A DNA stretch of 64,000 nt from Cerina litoralis (lineage in GTDB: Bacteria > Bacteroidota > Bacteroidia > Flavobacteriales > Flavobacteriaceae). Below are positions 16,010-25,083 of the stretch, one piece after another. Made by a program: the position numbers and the translations under genes. The notes under the pieces were generated by a model. The model saw only the letters and a list, made by a program, of their open reading frames with translations. It made no database searches and was not told the DNA's origin. Every line of letters begins with the position of its first letter. Position 1 is the first letter of the stretch. The stretch spans positions 186,001 to 250,000 of the forward strand of contig JAIRBC010000001.1 in the NCBI GenBank assembly GCA_022008415.1, in the 5' to 3' direction.

Positions 16010-16753
16010 TTAAATAGTATGTAGCCTATCCAACAATTTGGATCGCAATCCCTTGCCCATGGGAACGGCCTTTTTGGAGATGACCACATGGCTGCTGGAC
16101 ACTTCGTCCACTTGGGCAAGATTGGCAATATAGGATCGATGGATACGAAGAAAATGACCCGTTGGCAACTTTTCTTCCATGTCCTTTAGCGTGGTTACCA
16201 ACAAGTATACCTTGTCCTTTGTATGGATCTTACAATAGTTGCGCTCCGCTTCCACGTAGTAGATGTCCTTGATGATCACTTTGATCATTTTTTCATTGTG
16301 CCTCACAAAGATCCGGTCAGAGAGTACAAAGGAGGCTTTTCCGGCCTCGGTCGGATTGGGTTTTGGATTGTTTCTGAACATCATTTGATTGGCGGTGAGC
16401 TCAATGGCGTGTTGCAGATCTAATTTTTTAAAAGGTTTGGAGATAAACGCAAACGGATGCGTCCCCTTTGCCCTATTAAAATAGAAGTCATCGGCGTTTG
16501 CCGTAAGATATATTATGGGAATATCATATTCCTTTTGCATCAATTGGGCCGTCTCGATCCCGTCTAACGTGCCTTTTAGCTGAATATCGAGCAACACAAT
16601 GTCCGGAGGATTTTTCCGGATATGGGTCAGTGCCTCCAGTCCCCTGGAAACCATGGCGGTTACTTCATAACCGAGCTCCCTTAATTGCATGGCGATATTG
16701 GCAGCAATAATCATTTCATCCTCTACGATGAGTATTTTAATGGGTTGACCCAT
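16010..16753 (-). CDS. LytTR-family response regulator
   Basis: The receiver domain (1-120) has the acidic pocket VEDEM at 10-14, phospho-acceptor Asp56 (IVLLDIQLKG), the Thr of YLTANAD and the Lys in FISKPFK. A LytTR DNA-binding domain follows (about 143-247: FVLSDRIFVRHNEKMIKV, YYVEAERNYCKIH, GHFLRIHRSYIANLAQVDEV). It binds direct repeats upstream of target genes once phosphorylated. The partner is almost certainly the TPR-HisKA_2 kinase whose gene ends 106 bases away in convergent orientation. Targets are not identifiable. Confidence 0.92.
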   Translation of the reverse strand: MGQPIKILIVEDEMIIAANIAMQLRELGYEVTAMVSRGLEALTHIRKNPPDIVLLDIQLKGTLDGIETAQLMQKEYDIPIIYLTANADDFYFNRAKGTHPFAFISKPFKKLDLQHAIELTANQMMFRNNPKPNPTEAGKASFVLSDRIFVRHNEKMIKVIIKDIYYVEAERNYCKIHTKDKVYLLVTTLKDMEEKLPTGHFLRIHRSYIANLAQVDEVSSSHVVISKKAVPMGKGLRSKLLDRLHTI

Positions 16754-17069
16754 TTTTTATCCGGTTTGTTGGTTGACAAAAGCCGATAGATAGCCTTCCT
16801 TGTTCGAGGTTCATAAAAAGTTAGGGTGTAAACTTTTGAACCAAATCAATCTTTTTGGGGGAAGTATCAAAAAGGGAATATTTTGGTCCTGTTCTAAGCA
16901 CCCTAGACTTTATATTGGCCTTTTCGATGGGTAAGATACATAAATTCGGTTAAATATGTATCGTGTGGACTCATTTCATTTTAATAGAGGTGCAATATCC
17001 CTTTTAACGTGCAAGGTTCGATTTGTATATCCTTATCGCAACCTAAGATTATCCAAAGAATCTTTTATC
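16754..17069. other. Intergenic stretch upstream of the response regulator
   Basis: Should contain the minus-strand promoter of the LytTR regulator, but I see no clear consensus. No ORF of note and no repeat is visible. Confidence 0.4.
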
Positions 17070-17104
17070 AAAAAATACCCGCCAACATTGCTATGACGGG
17101 TATT
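17070..17104 (-). terminator. Rho-independent terminator of the Gfo/Idh/MocA gene
   Basis: The stem AATACCCG (17074-17081) / CGGGTATT (17097-17104), read on the minus strand, is followed by a T run. It lies 29 bases beyond the stop of the 17133-18587 gene. Confidence 0.7.
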
Positions 17105-17132
17105 CTTTTTTATTTACGAAAATCCAATTGGG

Positions 17133-18587
17133 TTATTTCTGTTTCCACGGAGCCCTGTACTCTCTTTTCACAAAGGCATTGGCCTCTTCGAGATTGGTCA
17201 CCCTCATATTGTCGGCATCCCAGAGCATCTCTATATTTCTTCCCGGATAGTCGAATCCTTTACCGTTCTTTCTTTCATGTCTAATATCCGTTCCGCGTAT
17301 GGCTAGATTGGCGATCAATAGCGCCTCCGTCAACGGTCCTGCAATGTCGAAGGGGGAGCTCACCTCCATATTGCCATATCCGGCAATTGCGGCTTCTACC
17401 CATTGGGCATAATGACCCCCGGCTCCTCCGGGGACCCTTTCCAATGTTTGTGCCACCTTCACCTGATCGGTTCTGGAAATGGGCAGTAATCTTGGGTTTG
17501 CCCCATAGGTGCTACACATCATTTTTCCTTTAGTTCCAATAAAGAGGGCGCCGTTTCCACCGTCGCCAAAGGTCTCGTTGGGCCCTAGCTCTTCTGGCCG
17601 TGTTGGCTGAATGCCCCCATCCATCCAATGAAGGATTACGTCTCCATCGGTTTTTCCGGTTTTTGGGAAGGTCATGGTCACGTGGCTCGAGGGCGGGCAG
17701 CTATCTGGGAAATATCCCCTGGTAAATTCGCCTGTATATACGGATCCCACGCTGCACTGCACATCTTTTGGGTATTTAAGATCTAGAACCCTGTATGGAG
17801 GCTCCACCAAATGACAGCCCATATCGCCTAGGGCACCGGTACCGTAGTCCCACCAGCCCCTCCAGTTAAAGGGGACAAGGCCATCGACAAAATCCTTATA
17901 GGGAGCGGTTCCCAGCCAAAGATCCCAGTCTAGTTCCTTGGGGACCTGGGACTTGGTCGTCGGCCACGGAATTCCTTGCGGCCAAACGGGGCGGTCTGTC
18001 CAAACCCAAACCGTATGTACCTTACCTATTACATCGGCATCGTACCATTCGCGCAATTGGCGTACACCATCACCAGAAGACCCTTGGTTGCCCATTTGGG
18101 TCACTACCTTATATTTATTGGCGGCTTCGGTGAGCTGACGGGCCTCGTAGATATCGTGGGTCAATGGTTTTTGCACGTAAACATGTTTTCCCAGTTCCAT
18201 GGCGGCCATGGTTGCCACTGCATGGGTATGGTCCGGGGTGGAAACGGAGACCGCATCGAAGTGCTTGGATTCCTTCTCCAGCATTTCCCGCCAATCTTTG
18301 TAATATTTGGCCTTTGGAAAGCGCTTAACGGAATTTGCGGCCCTGCGATCGTCCACATCGCACAAAAAGGCAATTTCGGCCTTCCCTGATTTGGCAAAAT
18401 TGGCAATATCACTTTCTCCCTTTCCGCCGACCCCTATTCCGGCGACTATCAATTTGTCGCTCGGGGCCAAGAACCCTGGTCCTCCGAGGACATGACGGGG
18501 AATAATTGAAATGCCTCCGGCAACCACAGCCGTATTTCTAATAAAATTCCTCCGGGAAAACGGCTTGGAAATTTCTTTTTCTGACAT
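17133..18587 (-). CDS. Tat-exported Gfo/Idh/MocA-family oxidoreductase
   Basis: The N-terminus has a twin-arginine signal (SRRNFIRNTAVVAGG, Arg12-Arg13), then a nucleotide-binding start (VAGIGVGGKGESDIANF, AEIAFLCDVDDRRA) and the family motif VYVQKPLTHD, with Gln in place of the usual Glu of the EKP motif. The 484-residue length is that of the secreted Gfo/Idh/MocA proteins common in Bacteroidota and Planctomycetota, some of which are NAD-dependent glycosidases (GH109-like) with bound cofactor, consistent with Tat export in folded form. Substrate is probably a sugar or inositol derivative. It has no operon partner here. Confidence 0.88.
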   Translation of the reverse strand: MSEKEISKPFSRRNFIRNTAVVAGGISIIPRHVLGGPGFLAPSDKLIVAGIGVGGKGESDIANFAKSGKAEIAFLCDVDDRRAANSVKRFPKAKYYKDWREMLEKESKHFDAVSVSTPDHTHAVATMAAMELGKHVYVQKPLTHDIYEARQLTEAANKYKVVTQMGNQGSSGDGVRQLREWYDADVIGKVHTVWVWTDRPVWPQGIPWPTTKSQVPKELDWDLWLGTAPYKDFVDGLVPFNWRGWWDYGTGALGDMGCHLVEPPYRVLDLKYPKDVQCSVGSVYTGEFTRGYFPDSCPPSSHVTMTFPKTGKTDGDVILHWMDGGIQPTRPEELGPNETFGDGGNGALFIGTKGKMMCSTYGANPRLLPISRTDQVKVAQTLERVPGGAGGHYAQWVEAAIAGYGNMEVSSPFDIAGPLTEALLIANLAIRGTDIRHERKNGKGFDYPGRNIEMLWDADNMRVTNLEEANAFVKREYRAPWKQK

Positions 18588-18875
18588 GTTTATATGATTT
18601 AAATTGAAAAATTATTTACTCGGTGAGGTTCGATTGTAACTATGCGAAGAAAGGGAACTTCAATCATTGTAATTGGGAAAATGAAATTTAAACAGACTTT
18701 AAAGGTATTTACTAATAATCAGAAATCCAATTCTAAATTGAAGATTGCGGTAAAATAAAAATTGAATTTCATGGATTAATTTATGGAAATGGGGCGGGAC
18801 AGGGTTAATTTTTTAGGAAAATCGGGATTCTAATGTTAATCTTTCCCAAATAAAGAGGATGAATCGATCCCAGTT
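18588..18875. other. Intergenic stretch between divergent genes
   Basis: AT-rich region between the Gfo/Idh/MocA start and the promoter of the SlyD-like gene. The minus-strand promoter must be here but no clear box is visible; no ORF or repeat. Confidence 0.4.
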
Positions 18876-18905
18876 TTGGGATTTATCGGTAGAACCGTAA
18901 CTTCG
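18876..18905 (+). promoter_or_regulatory. Promoter of the SlyD-like gene
   Basis: TTG (18876-18878), 19 bases, then TAACTTCG (18898-18905): the Bacteroidota TTG-N19-TAnnTTTG layout with one mismatch. Start codon is 58 bases downstream. Confidence 0.6.
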
Positions 18906-18962
18906 TGCGCTGTAAAGGCCTCAAGTATTATGAGGGCTAATTTTTAATTGAAATAACATTTT

Positions 18963-19394
18963 ATGAGTTTAGTAAAGGAAGACAGCACATTAAAAGTACA
19001 CTACACGGGGAAATTAGAGGACGGACAGGTTTTCGACAGTTCCGTGGAACGGGGCGAGCCCATAGAATTTACTATGGGACAGGGCCAGTTGATCCCTGGG
19101 TTTGAAAAGGGCCTGATCAATATGGAGGTCAATGAAAAGAAGACCATCAACATTCCTTTTCCCGAAGCCTATGGCGAACCAAGGAAAGAACTGATCCAAG
19201 AGGTCCAAAAAAGCCAATTGCCCGAAGATATTAAGCCCGAAGTGGGCATGGGCCTGGTTTCCCAAAACCAAAACGGACAGGAAATCAACTTGGTAGTAAC
19301 CGAGGTAAAAGAGGAATCTATTGTCGTTGACGGAAACCACCCGTTGGCCGGAAAGGATCTTATTTTTGATCTAGAGGTGGTAGAGATAATATAA
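18963..19394 (+). CDS. SlyD-like FKBP-type peptidyl-prolyl isomerase
   Basis: At 143 residues this is a SlyD-type FKBP. The FKBP half is split by an inserted IF chaperone domain: LKVHYTGKLEDGQVFDSS and IEFTMGQGQLIPGFEKGL at the front, the insert with PEAYGEPRKELIQEV and VGMGLVSQNQNGQEI in the middle, then NHPLAGKDLIFDLEVVEI at the end. It catalyses cis-trans proline isomerisation and assists folding in the cytoplasm. The His-rich nickel-binding tail of the E. coli protein is absent, as in most Bacteroidota. It is a single-gene unit with its own promoter and terminator. Confidence 0.9.
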   Translation: MSLVKEDSTLKVHYTGKLEDGQVFDSSVERGEPIEFTMGQGQLIPGFEKGLINMEVNEKKTINIPFPEAYGEPRKELIQEVQKSQLPEDIKPEVGMGLVSQNQNGQEINLVVTEVKEESIVVDGNHPLAGKDLIFDLEVVEII

Positions 19395-19420
19395 CCTCCG
19401 GGTTAAACCACTTCACTATA

Positions 19421-19459
19421 AAAAGGGATGCCAAGTTATAACCTGGCATCCCTTTTTTT
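19421..19459. terminator. Bidirectional terminator between slyD-like and asd
   Basis: AAAAGGGATGCCAAG..CTGGCATCCCTTTTTTT forms a strong GC-rich stem with A and T runs on the two sides, so it can serve both convergent genes. Confidence 0.85.
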
Positions 19460-19478
19460 GTTGGACCGTATTATACCC

Positions 19479-20486
19479 CTAAGCAGGCATGGATTGTTTT
19501 ACCAAACCGTGCTCTACTAAATACTCCCCAATTTGGACAGCGTTGGTGGCGGCCCCTTTTCTAAGGTTGTCGGCAACGATCCACAGGTTGAGGGTGTTGG
19601 GACGACTTTCGTCCCTCCTAATTCGGCCCACAAATACATCGTCCTTGTCATGCGCATAGATGGGCATGGGGTACGTATTGGTGTCCGGATTGTCCTGCAC
19701 CGTTACTCCGGGAGTAGCGTTGAGGATTTGACGGACTTCCGTCAGGTCAAAATCATTGGAAAATTCAACGTTCACTGCCTCGGAATGTCCGCCCGCAGTT
19801 GGGATACGAACCGCGGTCGCAGTTATCGTAAATGAATCGTCGTTTAATATCTTTAGGGGCTCATTGGCCAGCTTCATCTCTTCCTTGGTATATCCATTTT
19901 CCAAGAACACATCGCAGTGTGGCAGTGCATTTCTGTTGATGGGGTAGGGATAGGCCATTTCGCCCTTAACGCCCGACAACTCGTTTTCCAACTGCTTTAC
20001 TGCTTTTAGTCCGGTGCCGGATACGGATTGATAAGTAGAGACTACCACCCTTTTCATTTTGTATTTTTTGTGCAAGGGGGCAAGTACCATTACCATTTGG
20101 ATCGTTGAACAATTGGGATTTGCAATTATCATATCCTCCTTGGTCAATTCCTTGGCATTGATTTCGGGAACGACCAATTTTTTGGTGGGATCCATCCTCC
20201 AAGCAGAAGAATTGTCTACTACCGTTGTCCCTGCCGCTGCGAATTTTGGGGCCCATTCCAAGGATGTGTCGCCCCCTGCGGAAAAAATGGCAATATCCGG
20301 TTTGGCGGCGACCGCATCGGCCAAACCGATAACGGTATAACCCTTACCTCTATACGACAACTTTTTGCCAACAGAGCGTTCCGATGCTACCAATAACAAT
20401 TCCGAAACGGGAAAATTCCTTTCCGCCAATACTTTTAGCATTACCTCGCCTACCATTCCGGTGGCACCCACTACTGCTACTTTCAT
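19479..20486 (-). CDS. asd: Aspartate-semialdehyde dehydrogenase
   Basis: The 335-residue protein converts aspartyl phosphate to aspartate semialdehyde with NADPH, the branch point to lysine, diaminopimelate, threonine and methionine. Visible motifs: the nucleotide-binding start VAVVGATGMVGEV (3-15), SAGGDTS, the catalytic Cys126 in NPNCSTIQM, STYQSVSGTG, and the His of RIPTAGGHSEAVNVEF. Length and layout are standard. The gene is monocistronic and converges on the SlyD-like gene with a shared terminator; a consensus promoter lies about 225 bases upstream. Confidence 0.95.
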   Translation of the reverse strand: MKVAVVGATGMVGEVMLKVLAERNFPVSELLLVASERSVGKKLSYRGKGYTVIGLADAVAAKPDIAIFSAGGDTSLEWAPKFAAAGTTVVDNSSAWRMDPTKKLVVPEINAKELTKEDMIIANPNCSTIQMVMVLAPLHKKYKMKRVVVSTYQSVSGTGLKAVKQLENELSGVKGEMAYPYPINRNALPHCDVFLENGYTKEEMKLANEPLKILNDDSFTITATAVRIPTAGGHSEAVNVEFSNDFDLTEVRQILNATPGVTVQDNPDTNTYPMPIYAHDKDDVFVGRIRRDESRPNTLNLWIVADNLRKGAATNAVQIGEYLVEHGLVKQSMPA

Positions 20487-20710
20487 GCGAATAAATATTT
20501 GTTTAATTATTTGTAAATCAATGCATTAGAACAAAAGGAATAGAATATAGAGGAGCGTTGATTATTTAGCTCCCAGTAAAATTTGCTAAGTATTTTGGTC
20601 TCTAATCTATGTCCTATTTACTAATCCCCTGTTGTGACACCCCGAGGCTCCCGAATTTTAAAACAATGTAACGGGGCAATGAAGGTTTCATTTGTAATTA
20701 ATTTAGGCTG

Positions 20711-20740
20711 CAAAGGTACTCAATATTCAATATGGGGCAA
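20711..20740 (-). promoter_or_regulatory. Consensus promoter, probably of asd
   Basis: On the minus strand TTG (20740-20738), exactly 19 bases, then TACCTTTG (20718-20711), a perfect match to TTG-N19-TAnnTTTG. It reads leftward to asd, leaving a leader of about 215 bases. Confidence 0.65.
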
Positions 20741-20830
20741 GACATATCGAACTAAAATATAAAAATATAACAGAATGTTTAATTTAAAACAATTTATGTC
20801 ATTGTTTTAAGGGACAGGTGCGGTACAAAA

Positions 20831-20857
20831 AAACCCATCATTTCAAATGATGGGTTT
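20831..20857 (-). terminator. Terminator of mscL
   Basis: AAACCCATCATTT C AAATGATGGGTTT is a perfect 13-bp inverted repeat; on the minus strand it is followed by a T run. It lies 67 bases beyond the mscL stop. Confidence 0.8.
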
Positions 20858-20924
20858 GGGTTAAAATATTGGTGTAGCGGCAATGGTTACTCGAGTATTT
20901 TAGTCCGTTTATTGCACTCGTTTA

Positions 20925-21329
20925 TTATTGTTTTTTCAACAAATCCCTAATTTGGGTCAAAAGCTCTTCTTGGGTTGGGCCCTTGGGAGCTGGTGGAGCT
21001 TTCGGTTTACGGACTTTGTTATAGGACTTTACAATCAAGAACAAAACAAACCCGACAATTATCAAATTAACGATACTGTTGATCCACGCACCATAACGGA
21101 TGGCGCTTTCCGGTTTTGTAACGGTGCCATCGGCAGCAATGACCGCCTGGGAAAGAACGATTTGCAAATCGGAAAAATCGACCCCTCCGGTAAAAAAACC
21201 TACAATAGGCATCATAATGTCGTTGACAAACCCGTTGACTACTAGGCCTACGGCTCCTGCCAACAGCACGGCAACCGCCAAATCTATGACGTTCCCGGTC
21301 ATAATAAAGTTCTTGAATTCTTTTAGCAT
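20925..21329 (-). CDS. mscL: Large-conductance mechanosensitive channel
   Basis: The 134-residue protein has the standard MscL layout: an amphipathic start (MLKEFKNFIMTGNVIDLAVAVLLAGAVGLVVNGFVNDIMMPIVGFF, with the pore-lining glycines and alanines), a periplasmic loop with GGVDFSDLQIVL and KPESAIRYGAWI, a second helix (NSIVNLIIVGFVLFLIVKSYNKV) and a charged cytoplasmic end (KGPTQEELLTQIRDLLKKQ). It opens under membrane tension to release solutes during osmotic downshock. The gene is monocistronic. Confidence 0.96.
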   Translation of the reverse strand: MLKEFKNFIMTGNVIDLAVAVLLAGAVGLVVNGFVNDIMMPIVGFFTGGVDFSDLQIVLSQAVIAADGTVTKPESAIRYGAWINSIVNLIIVGFVLFLIVKSYNKVRKPKAPPAPKGPTQEELLTQIRDLLKKQ

Positions 21330-21443
21330 GGCATTAGTGTTTTAAAGGATTAATGATTTAAATAAATGTTGTTTTACCACGGAAAGATAATCAAAAAAAA
21401 ATTTCTTAACCAAATGTTAATTTTTATATTATAATTTTTTTAA

Positions 21444-21488
21444 TTGCCAAACTATGGGGCGAATTTTAATTCGGCAACTGTTTGGCAC
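21444..21488. other. Long imperfect hairpin downstream of alr
   Basis: TTGCCAAAC (21444-21452) pairs with GTTTGGCA (21480-21487); an inner CGAATT/AATTCG pair strengthens it. It lies 9 bases past the alr stop, so a transcript-end structure is likely, but neither side shows a clean T run, so it is not a textbook terminator. Confidence 0.5.
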
Positions 21489-21496
21489 GAAATAAT

Positions 21497-22615
21497 TTAC
21501 TTTCCAATAATCACCCTTTTCACCCTTTGGGATATTCCCGAAAGCAGCTCGTAAGATATGGTTTGTGCCGTAAATGCAAATTCCTCTGCGGTTGGATGGT
21601 GTCCAAAAACAATGACTTCATCTCCTTCTTGACAATCGATTTCCGTAACATCGACCATAATCATATCCATACATACATTGCCGATTATTGGGGCTTTTTG
21701 GCCGTTGATACTTACAAAGGTGTTACCATTGCCATAATGTCTGCCTATGCCATCGGCGTGGCCCAGAGGGAGGGTTGCAGTTACCCTTGGCTTGTCGGAC
21801 AGGTAGGCCCTATTATAGCCAACACTTTCATGGGTCCCTATTCGATGTAGTTGGGAAATAAGGGTCTTTAAGGTAGCCATAGGTTTAAGGTGGGCGTCCA
21901 CGCTGGGTTCGTTACCGTAACCGTACAATCCGATTCCACTTCGAACCATATTGAACTGCGCCTCGGGATAATTGATGATACCCGAGGTGTTCAGTATATG
22001 TTTCATGGGGACGTATCCCAAATTACCTCCAAGTTTATGGAAAATAGTTTCGTAGATAGCAATTTGATCCAGGGTAAACGCGCGTTCGGACTTGTCTTCC
22101 GAGGCCGCCAAATGGGAAAAGGCAGAGACTACCCTAACGTCAGTGGCTTTCAACAGGTGATCCGAGACAAGTTCTAAATCGTTCTCCCCAAAACCCAACC
22201 GGTTTAATCCTGTATTGAATTTTAAATGTATGGGATAATCCTTTTGATTCATGCTATTAGCAACTTCTAGAAATTCTAAAAGGATTTTAATCGAGTAAAT
22301 ACTTGGCTCTAAACCGTAATCAATTATAGATGCAAAGTTGGCAGCAAGGGGATGCAGGACCAAAATCGGGGTTTTAATACCGCCATTTCGCAAGGCGATG
22401 CCTTCATTGGCATAGGCTACGGCCAAATAGTCTACTCCCAATTTTTCTAATTTTATGGCCGTCGCAGGAGCCTCGCTCCCGTAGGCAAAGGCCTTTACGA
22501 CCGCCATAAATTTGGTGGTTGGATTCAATTTTGACCGTAAAAAGTTGTAATTGTGGGCGAGGGAATCCAAATCGATCTCCAGAACCGTTTCAGTGACTTT
22601 TGGCATTGATATCAT
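21497..22615 (-). CDS. alr: Alanine racemase
   Basis: This 372-residue fold-III PLP enzyme converts L- and D-alanine for peptidoglycan. The cofactor Lys41 lies in [11 protein letters not shown], the variant of KADAYGHG usual in Bacteroidota; the catalytic Tyr of the second active-site half is in [14 protein letters not shown], and the C-terminal barrel carries [14 protein letters not shown]. It overlaps the upstream tdk gene as ATGA (22615-22612), so the two are cotranslated. The downstream hairpin at 21444-21488 probably ends the transcript. Confidence 0.94.
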   Translation of the reverse strand: MISMPKVTETVLEIDLDSLAHNYNFLRSKLNPTTKFMAVVKAFAYGSEAPATAIKLEKLGVDYLAVAYANEGIALRNGGIKTPILVLHPLAANFASIIDYGLEPSIYSIKILLEFLEVANSMNQKDYPIHLKFNTGLNRLGFGENDLELVSDHLLKATDVRVVSAFSHLAASEDKSERAFTLDQIAIYETIFHKLGGNLGYVPMKHILNTSGIINYPEAQFNMVRSGIGLYGYGNEPSVDAHLKPMATLKTLISQLHRIGTHESVGYNRAYLSDKPRVTATLPLGHADGIGRHYGNGNTFVSINGQKAPIIGNVCMDMIMVDVTEIDCQEGDEVIVFGHHPTAEEFAFTAQTISYELLSGISQRVKRVIIGK

Positions 22616-23244
22616 TTTTTATAGTCCAAAGTTTCGGCCCCCTTAACCTCTATTTGATTTATTTTTTCACGGAGCATGGCCTTGTAGAAAGCACCCCTGC
22701 TCAGGGGTTCGTATTCCTCGACTTCACCCAAAAGCACCAATTTTTCATTGTTCGATTTTCTAAAACTGTAATTGGCCAAATTCCCGGTACGGGTACATAT
22801 AGCATGTACCTTGGTGACATACTCGGCTGTTGCCATCAAGGCTGGCATAGGCCCAAAGGGATTGCCCTTAAAGTCCATATCTAGACCAGCGACCACCACG
22901 CGCACTCCTTTGTTGGCAAGATCGTTGCAAACGGTAATAATCTCGTCGTCAAAAAATTGAGCCTCGTCTATGCCTACTACGTCACAGCCATCGGCCAAAA
23001 GCTGTATATTGGCAGCGGCCGGAACCGGAGTGGAACGGATTTCATTGGCATCGTGCGAGACTACCATTTCCTCGTGATATCGAGTATCGACAATGGGTTT
23101 AAAGATCTCCACTTTTTGCTTTGCAAACTGGGCACGTTTAAGCCTGCGAATAAGTTCCTCGGTCTTTCCGGAGAACATAGATCCACAGATAACTTCTATC
23201 CAACCGAATTGTTCTTTGGGGTTAACAGTATTTTCGAGAAACAT
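22612..23244 (-). CDS. tdk: Thymidine kinase
   Basis: The 210-residue type II thymidine kinase phosphorylates thymidine in nucleoside salvage. The P-loop is [15 protein letters not shown] (22-36), the Walker B-type segment is [13 protein letters not shown] with the catalytic Glu, and the lasso region has [14 protein letters not shown]. The zinc-binding Cys pair of E. coli-type enzymes is mostly missing, as commonly in Bacteroidota. It is translationally coupled to alr, a frequent arrangement in this phylum. Confidence 0.94.
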   Translation of the reverse strand: MFLENTVNPKEQFGWIEVICGSMFSGKTEELIRRLKRAQFAKQKVEIFKPIVDTRYHEEMVVSHDANEIRSTPVPAAANIQLLADGCDVVGIDEAQFFDDEIITVCNDLANKGVRVVVAGLDMDFKGNPFGPMPALMATAEYVTKVHAICTRTGNLANYSFRKSNNEKLVLLGEVEEYEPLSRGAFYKAMLREKINQIEVKGAETLDYKK

Positions 23245-23570
23245 TTTGTAATTTTAGACGAAAGTAATTAGTTTTTCGTTCCCTATAGTAAGGGGACATA
23301 AAATTATGAAAAAATAAGCCTTTGGATTTAGATTTCCGAAGCCGTTAAAACCAGGCCTTCTGGCAAGGAATTTGCATCCGATTAAATGGGGGCTAAAGTT
23401 TAACCAATTGCTTGTCGCTATACGCATTCCTTTTTTTATGTATGGTGTAAGCAGTAAATCTAATGGGGCCTTCGGCCGACCCAATCGTCAATTCGGGTCT
23501 GGCGGGGTCCGTAAATGTGAACCCGAAGGGGTACAAATAAAGAATTTGGTCCGAATAAAATAAATATGAA
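23245..23570. other. Intergenic stretch between tdk and the 23571 gene
   Basis: Divergent upstream region. On the minus strand TACTTTCG (near 23260-23267) may be a weak -7 box for tdk. Nothing else is recognisable; the open frames across it look like shadows. Confidence 0.4.
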
Positions 23571-24269
23571 ATGAAAAAGAAGTTGAAGGAAGAGCTCGTT
23601 CGCTTGTCCACTGATATTATTACGGCAAGAGGATTGCACGAAATTACCGATTTGTACGAAGCTTCAAAAAGTTTATACGAACGATTGGCAGTACTAAAGT
23701 TCATTGAGGAGAAATTACAGGATATCGAAGTGGACGACACGAAAAATATGATGGCGGCAAAATTTGAAATAATGGCCAATGCCGTTCTTAACGCAAATAG
23801 TTCGGTGCCCGAAAACAACCCACATCAAGAGGATATTATGATTCCTGGAATAGATACCATCAAGGATATGGTTTCTGAAATGCCGGGACATAAAGTTATG
23901 GACGATGCACTGGCCGAGTTTATGGCGCAACCCAATTTGTCCAAGACGGACAAGGAACTCTTTGAACCGGAAACATTGGATGGTTTGGAAAAAAAGAGAT
24001 CGAACGGTACAAAACCTCATACGATTAAACAATCCTCGTCCAAGGAAATAAAGATAGATCTGAACAACAGGCTGGCCTTTGTAAAGCATCTTTTTGGCAA
24101 TAGCACCGAAGATTACAATCGGGTAATTTCACAATTGAATACTATAGAGACCGAAGAGCGCTCGATCGCTTTTATTGTCAATATGGTTAAACCAGATTAC
24201 AATAATTGGGAAGGCAAGGATGATTACGAGGCACGTTTTATTGCCTTGATTCAGCGTAGATTTTCTTGA
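23571..24269 (+). CDS. Conserved hypothetical protein next to rsmI
   Basis: This 232-residue soluble protein has no signal peptide and no membrane segment. A helical N-terminal part (MKKKLKEELVRLSTDIITARGLHEITDLYEASKSLYERLAVLKFIEEKL) is followed by a flexible middle and a helical C-terminal part (IDLNNRLAFVKHLFGNSTEDYNRVISQLNTIETEERSIAFI..). I recognise the pattern as that of uncharacterised proteins found beside rsmI in flavobacteria, but I know no function. The end lies 14 bases before the rsmI ATG, so the two form an operon. Confidence 0.75.
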   Translation: MKKKLKEELVRLSTDIITARGLHEITDLYEASKSLYERLAVLKFIEEKLQDIEVDDTKNMMAAKFEIMANAVLNANSSVPENNPHQEDIMIPGIDTIKDMVSEMPGHKVMDDALAEFMAQPNLSKTDKELFEPETLDGLEKKRSNGTKPHTIKQSSSKEIKIDLNNRLAFVKHLFGNSTEDYNRVISQLNTIETEERSIAFIVNMVKPDYNNWEGKDDYEARFIALIQRRFS

Positions 24270-24282
24270 ATTGAACCAAATA

Positions 24283-24957
24283 ATGGGCAAATTATACTTG
24301 GTTCCCACCCCAATCGGGAATTTGGAGGATATAACTTTTAGGGCCATAAAGGTTTTAAAGGAAGTAGATTTAATATTGGCCGAGGATACCAGGACCAGCG
24401 GAAAATTATTGCAACATTATGAAATTGGCACTCCTATGCAGAGCCATCATATGCACAATGAGCACAAAACTGTTGACGGAATTGTCCAGAGGTTGCAATC
24501 GGGCGAAACAATGGCCCTTATCTCCGATGCCGGTACCCCGGCGATCTCTGACCCCGGATTTTTACTTACCCGCGCTTGTGTCGAGCGAGGAATTGATGTA
24601 GCATGTTTGCCAGGGGCAACGGCCTTTGTGCCCGCCCTTGTAAATAGTGGGCTGCCCAATGATAAGTTTGTATTTGAAGGATTTCTGCCCGTAAAAAAAG
24701 GGAGACAAACCAGATTGCAAATGCTCTCTGAAGAGTCGCGCACCTTGGTTTTCTATGAATCCCCCCATAAATTGATCAAAACCTTGACCCAATTTGTGGA
24801 GTATTTTGGAGCGGATCGGCAACTGACCGTATCTAGGGAGCTCACCAAACTTTACGAGGAAACTATTAGGGGGACCGCCGAGGAAGTTTTGGCACATTAT
24901 TCTAAAAAGCCGCCCAAAGGTGAAATCGTAATCGTGGTCGCGGGGAAGAAGTTATAG
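24283..24957 (+). CDS. rsmI: 16S rRNA (cytidine1402-2'-O)-methyltransferase
   Basis: I chose ATG at 24283 (MGKLYLVPTPIGNLEDITFRA), giving 224 residues; a TTG upstream at 24271 would add four. This tetrapyrrole-methylase-fold enzyme modifies C1402 in the decoding centre. Motifs are the N-terminal VPTPIGNLEDIT, AEDTRTSGKLLQHY, ISDAGTPAISDPGFLL, PGATAFVPALVNSGLP and the closing ELTKLYEETIRGTAEEVL. The length is at the short end of the family, as in other Bacteroidota, which lack the C-terminal extension. Confidence 0.94.
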   Translation: MGKLYLVPTPIGNLEDITFRAIKVLKEVDLILAEDTRTSGKLLQHYEIGTPMQSHHMHNEHKTVDGIVQRLQSGETMALISDAGTPAISDPGFLLTRACVERGIDVACLPGATAFVPALVNSGLPNDKFVFEGFLPVKKGRQTRLQMLSEESRTLVFYESPHKLIKTLTQFVEYFGADRQLTVSRELTKLYEETIRGTAEEVLAHYSKKPPKGEIVIVVAGKKL

Positions 24958-25083
24958 CTGTTGGTCGTTATCCGACAATATCAAGTATCATCAATATTGT
25001 TATTTTGAATAACCATTTTTTGTGTTTTCCCGGAAAAGTCAAGATGGCCTTGTGGTCTTTTATTCAATGCCTAGAGTACGTCT

